DNA from: Tsuneonella suprasediminis
GTDB lineage: Bacteria; Pseudomonadota; Alphaproteobacteria; Sphingomonadales; Sphingomonadaceae
Length of the DNA stretch: 34,664 nt
Reading direction: 5' to 3'
Assembly (NCBI RefSeq): GCF_003605755.1
Contig: NZ_RAHJ01000022.1
Span: 256,648-291,311, forward strand
Positions 33,030 to 34,664 of this stretch are shown one piece after another. A model generated the notes under the pieces. It searched no databases, was not told the origin of the DNA, and saw nothing but the letters and a program-made list of their open reading frames with translations. The position numbers and the translations under genes were made by a program. The number at the start of each line of letters is the position of its first letter. Position 1 is the stretch's first letter.

Positions 33030-34211
33030 TGTTGAGATCCAGATTAGACGTATTCTTTGCAGTCCGCGATTATGTCGAGTCCGGCAGCCGGAGGCTCGGA
33101 TTTGCGTCGGTTCGTCATGATTTCACTCCAGATAATTACGGGTTCTTCGACCTCAACACGTCGAAGGAACCACCATGCCAACAAGATCATTTGCGTCGTT
33201 TCGGCCCGCGCCGCGCAGGATTGAAGATCCGCCCAGTCCCGACGCCCTATTCACCGCATTCCTCTCCTCTCTGTCGGTTGACGAAGGGGCGGCTTGTGCG
33301 GTCCTGTACAGCGCAGCGGTCCGCCACTTTCTTAGTTGGCTGGGACTACGCGGGATTGCGCTCGAGACGCTCGACGACCACGTCGCGCATCGGTTTGAGA
33401 AGCATCGATGCCGGTGCCCGGGATATTCAGCGCAAGAGCCGGCCTACAAGGCCGATCTTGCGGCGCGTGTCAGGCGCTTTATCCGGTTTCTCGAAGATCA
33501 GGGCTACATCGTGGTCGCCGATGGGATCGATGATCTCGGTGGGCATCTGGCAGCCTACTCGCACCAGATCGATGCTCTCCAGCTCGTTGAGGCGCTATCG
33601 GGAGCATATCGATCAGAGGCCGAGCACTTCGCCATCTGGCTTCGCGTGTCGCGACGACCTTGGACCGAAGTCGATGAGGGGGTGATCGAGCAATACGCGG
33701 GTCACGATTGTCGCTGCCCGGCATTTCGCAAGCGCGGCAAGTTGGCCGCTTCAGGTATGAAGAGGCGGCGTCGTTTCATTCGGCACTTCATCGCATTTCT
33801 TCATGATCGTGGTGCTATCGCGCCAGTCGAAGCGAAGCTGGAAGTGCATCCGGATGTCGCGGCCTATCTCGGTTGGCTCAAGCAGCATCGCGGCGCCACC
33901 GACGCGACTATCCGCCGGTACCGGCCGGAGGTCGACCGGTTGATAGCCATGCTTGGTGCACCCGCGCTGTGGGATGCCGCCGGTCTACGAAGTGCATTCG
34001 CGCGAAGAAGTAAGGAGACACCGGGATCGGTGTCGCTGCTCGTTACGATCATGAGGAGCTTTCTTCGCTTTCTCATTGGTCAAGGCCAATGCCGTCCCGC
34101 ACTGCTGCACGCGATACCCTCTGTGCAGCGATACCGCCTTTCAACATTGCCGCGCTACGTCGACCCGGCAACGATTGAGAGGATCATTTTGGCCTGTCCG
34201 ACTGAGCGGCC
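33021..34211 (+). mobile_element. Inserted tyrosine-recombinase element, left part
   Basis: The element begins at or near the perfect inverted repeat tacgtctaat (33021-33030) / attagacgta (33043-33052), where the helicase reading frame stops. It carries one recombinase gene and is itself broken by an IS3-type insertion at 34212. The single-gene part seen and the terminal palindrome are reminiscent of recombinase-in-trio (RIT) elements, but only one recombinase is visible and the right end is outside the window. Confidence 0.65.
33145..33168 (+). promoter_or_regulatory. Hairpin hiding the recombinase ribosome site
   Basis: Perfect arms cttcgac (33145-33151) and gtcgaag (33160-33166), with an 8-nt loop. 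The right arm contains most of the AAGGA ribosome site (33164-33168) of the recombinase ATG at 33175. Such a stem can block translation from read-through mRNA, a common safeguard in insertion elements. Confidence 0.4.
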
Positions 34212-34242
34212 TGAACCGCCCCGGGATTGTCGGAGGCCCTAA
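33175..34242 (+). CDS. Tyrosine recombinase, truncated before its catalytic domain
   Basis: Native sequence runs from 33175 to 34211 (about 345 residues); the last ten or so codons to 34242 are IS3 DNA. Seen: an N-terminal and a central helical DNA-binding region of the phage-integrase superfamily ([29 protein letters not shown]). Two cysteine clusters, HRCRCPGY and HDCRCPAF, are also present. The C-terminal Arg...His-x-x-Arg...Tyr catalytic part is missing, because the IS lies just where the RDRAI-type segment would begin. A non-functional remnant unless repaired by IS loss. The start has AAGGA eight bases upstream. Confidence 0.75.
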   Translation: MPTRSFASFRPAPRRIEDPPSPDALFTAFLSSLSVDEGAACAVLYSAAVRHFLSWLGLRGIALETLDDHVAHRFEKHRCRCPGYSAQEPAYKADLAARVRRFIRFLEDQGYIVVADGIDDLGGHLAAYSHQIDALQLVEALSGAYRSEAEHFAIWLRVSRRPWTEVDEGVIEQYAGHDCRCPAFRKRGKLAASGMKRRRRFIRHFIAFLHDRGAIAPVEAKLEVHPDVAAYLGWLKQHRGATDATIRRYRPEVDRLIAMLGAPALWDAAGLRSAFARRSKETPGSVSLLVTIMRSFLRFLIGQGQCRPALLHAIPSVQRYRLSTLPRYVDPATIERIILACPTERPEPPRDCRRP

Positions 34243-34264
34243 CTCCTGAGAGGAAGGGTCTACG

Positions 34265-34591
34265 ATGAGCAAGACGACGAACAAGTTTGCACCGGAAGTT
34301 CGCGAGCGGGCAGTCCGCCTGGTTCTGGACCAAGAGAGCGAGCATCCATCCCGGTGGGCAGCGATCACATCCATAGCGGCGATGATTGGCTGTTCAGGGC
34401 ACACGTTGCTGGAGTGGGTGAAGAAAGCCGAGGTGAACAGCGGCAAGCGTGCCGGCGTACCGGTGGAGGTTGCAGACAAGCTGAAGGCGCTGGAACGCGA
34501 GAACCGCGAGCTGCGCCAGGCCAACGAGATCCTGCGCAAGGCCTCTGCATATTTTGCCCAGGCGGAGCTCGACCGCCCGTTCAAGCGATGA
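34265..34591 (+). CDS. IS3-family transposase OrfA
   Basis: 108 residues. A helix-turn-helix of Xre/HTH-29 type is at about 14-60 ([37 protein letters not shown]), followed by a leucine-zipper-like helix ([19 protein letters not shown]) that mediates dimerisation. Complete, with a good GAGAGGAAGG site. The stop codon overlaps the OrfB start (ATGA), placing OrfB in the -1 frame. I see no A-rich slippery heptamer at the junction, so coupling may be by re-initiation. Confidence 0.92.
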   Translation: MSKTTNKFAPEVRERAVRLVLDQESEHPSRWAAITSIAAMIGCSGHTLLEWVKKAEVNSGKRAGVPVEVADKLKALERENRELRQANEILRKASAYFAQAELDRPFKR

Positions 34592-34664
34592 CCAGCTTCA
34601 TTGATGAGCATCGGGGTGAGTATGGGGTCGAGCCGATCTGCCGGGTTCTGCCGATCGCCCCATC
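34588..34664 (+). CDS. IS3-family transposase OrfB, 5' end only
   Basis: Reads [20 protein letters not shown] then LPIAPS, the classic start of the IS3 OrfB integrase subunit (DDE catalytic domain lies further on). It is truncated by the window end after 25 codons. Confidence 0.88.
   Translation, partial: MTSFIDEHRGEYGVEPICRVLPIAP

Larger units (their letters stand above)
34212..34664 (+). mobile_element. IS3-family insertion sequence, left end (continues beyond window)
   Basis: The left terminus tgaaccgccccgg at 34212 followed by attgtcggaggc is the typical inverted end of IS3-family elements of the IS407/IS51 type. The two transposase frames follow in the standard arrangement. The right end and target duplication are outside the window. 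Confidence 0.8.

Noticed and set aside
33029-33685. 218-codon frame overlapping the recombinase start
   Set aside because: It begins inside the terminal palindrome and runs out of frame with the recombinase, which has a ribosome site and protein-family features.
34265-34591. Programmed -1 frameshift site at the OrfA/OrfB junction
   Set aside because: No A6G-type or other slippery heptamer is visible; only the ATGA overlap supports coupling.

Overview
This is a GC-rich alphaproteobacterial chromosome segment. The gene content points to Sphingomonadales, most likely an Erythrobacteraceae-type genome: a serine palmitoyltransferase with its own acyl carrier protein, DUF3572 beside a DivK-like regulator, an alphaproteobacterial single-cysteine DksA, a malic enzyme fused to a phosphotransacetylase-like domain, and the dispersed 'attgccacgtcgcc...ctcgcaatgacga' intergenic repeats. 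No rRNA, tRNA or CRISPR array was seen.

Layout. (1) 1-2000: two small minus-strand genes (ASCH, OsmC/Ohr) and a gene-free repeat cluster. (2) 2000-8935: a Crp/Fnr regulator and a locus that looks devoted to sphingolipid synthesis. It holds a membrane fatty-acid-hydroxylase/sterol-desaturase protein, spt and acp on the minus strand, a DivK-like receiver, and a tightly overlapped plus-strand operon DUF3572 - HAD - RidA - GDPD - FemAB/GNAT-like protein. The last protein is a candidate bacterial ceramide synthase. (3) 9000-24416: ordinary core genes, including dksA, a PilZ protein, an orphan lipoprotein substrate-binding protein, DUF4112, kynA, an HNH nuclease, gluQ, a HIG1-type membrane protein, a PduO-type adenosyltransferase, 3-hydroxyacyl-CoA dehydrogenase, mutS, maeB and a succinate-semialdehyde dehydrogenase-like gene. 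(4) 24514-26836: a yfiR-yfiN-yfiB-type cyclic-di-GMP operon. In it, the best-placed start codon of yfiR is out of frame by a single base.

(5) 27116 to the end is accessory DNA. It has a hipBA toxin-antitoxin pair with a clear paired operator, a small unknown ORF, a CHC2/Toprim primase-like protein (DUF7146 type) and a large methyltransferase-plus-helicase protein of the strawberry-notch type. The helicase gene is cut off by an inserted element carrying a tyrosine recombinase. That recombinase is in turn cut off, before its catalytic domain, by an IS3-family insertion sequence running out of the window. The nested structure reads host genome > integrated element or plasmid module > recombinase element > IS3.

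Family assignments come from motif recognition in the translated sequence, without database searches. The ceramide-synthase call and the role of the desaturase rest on homology recall plus neighbourhood, so they are inference.
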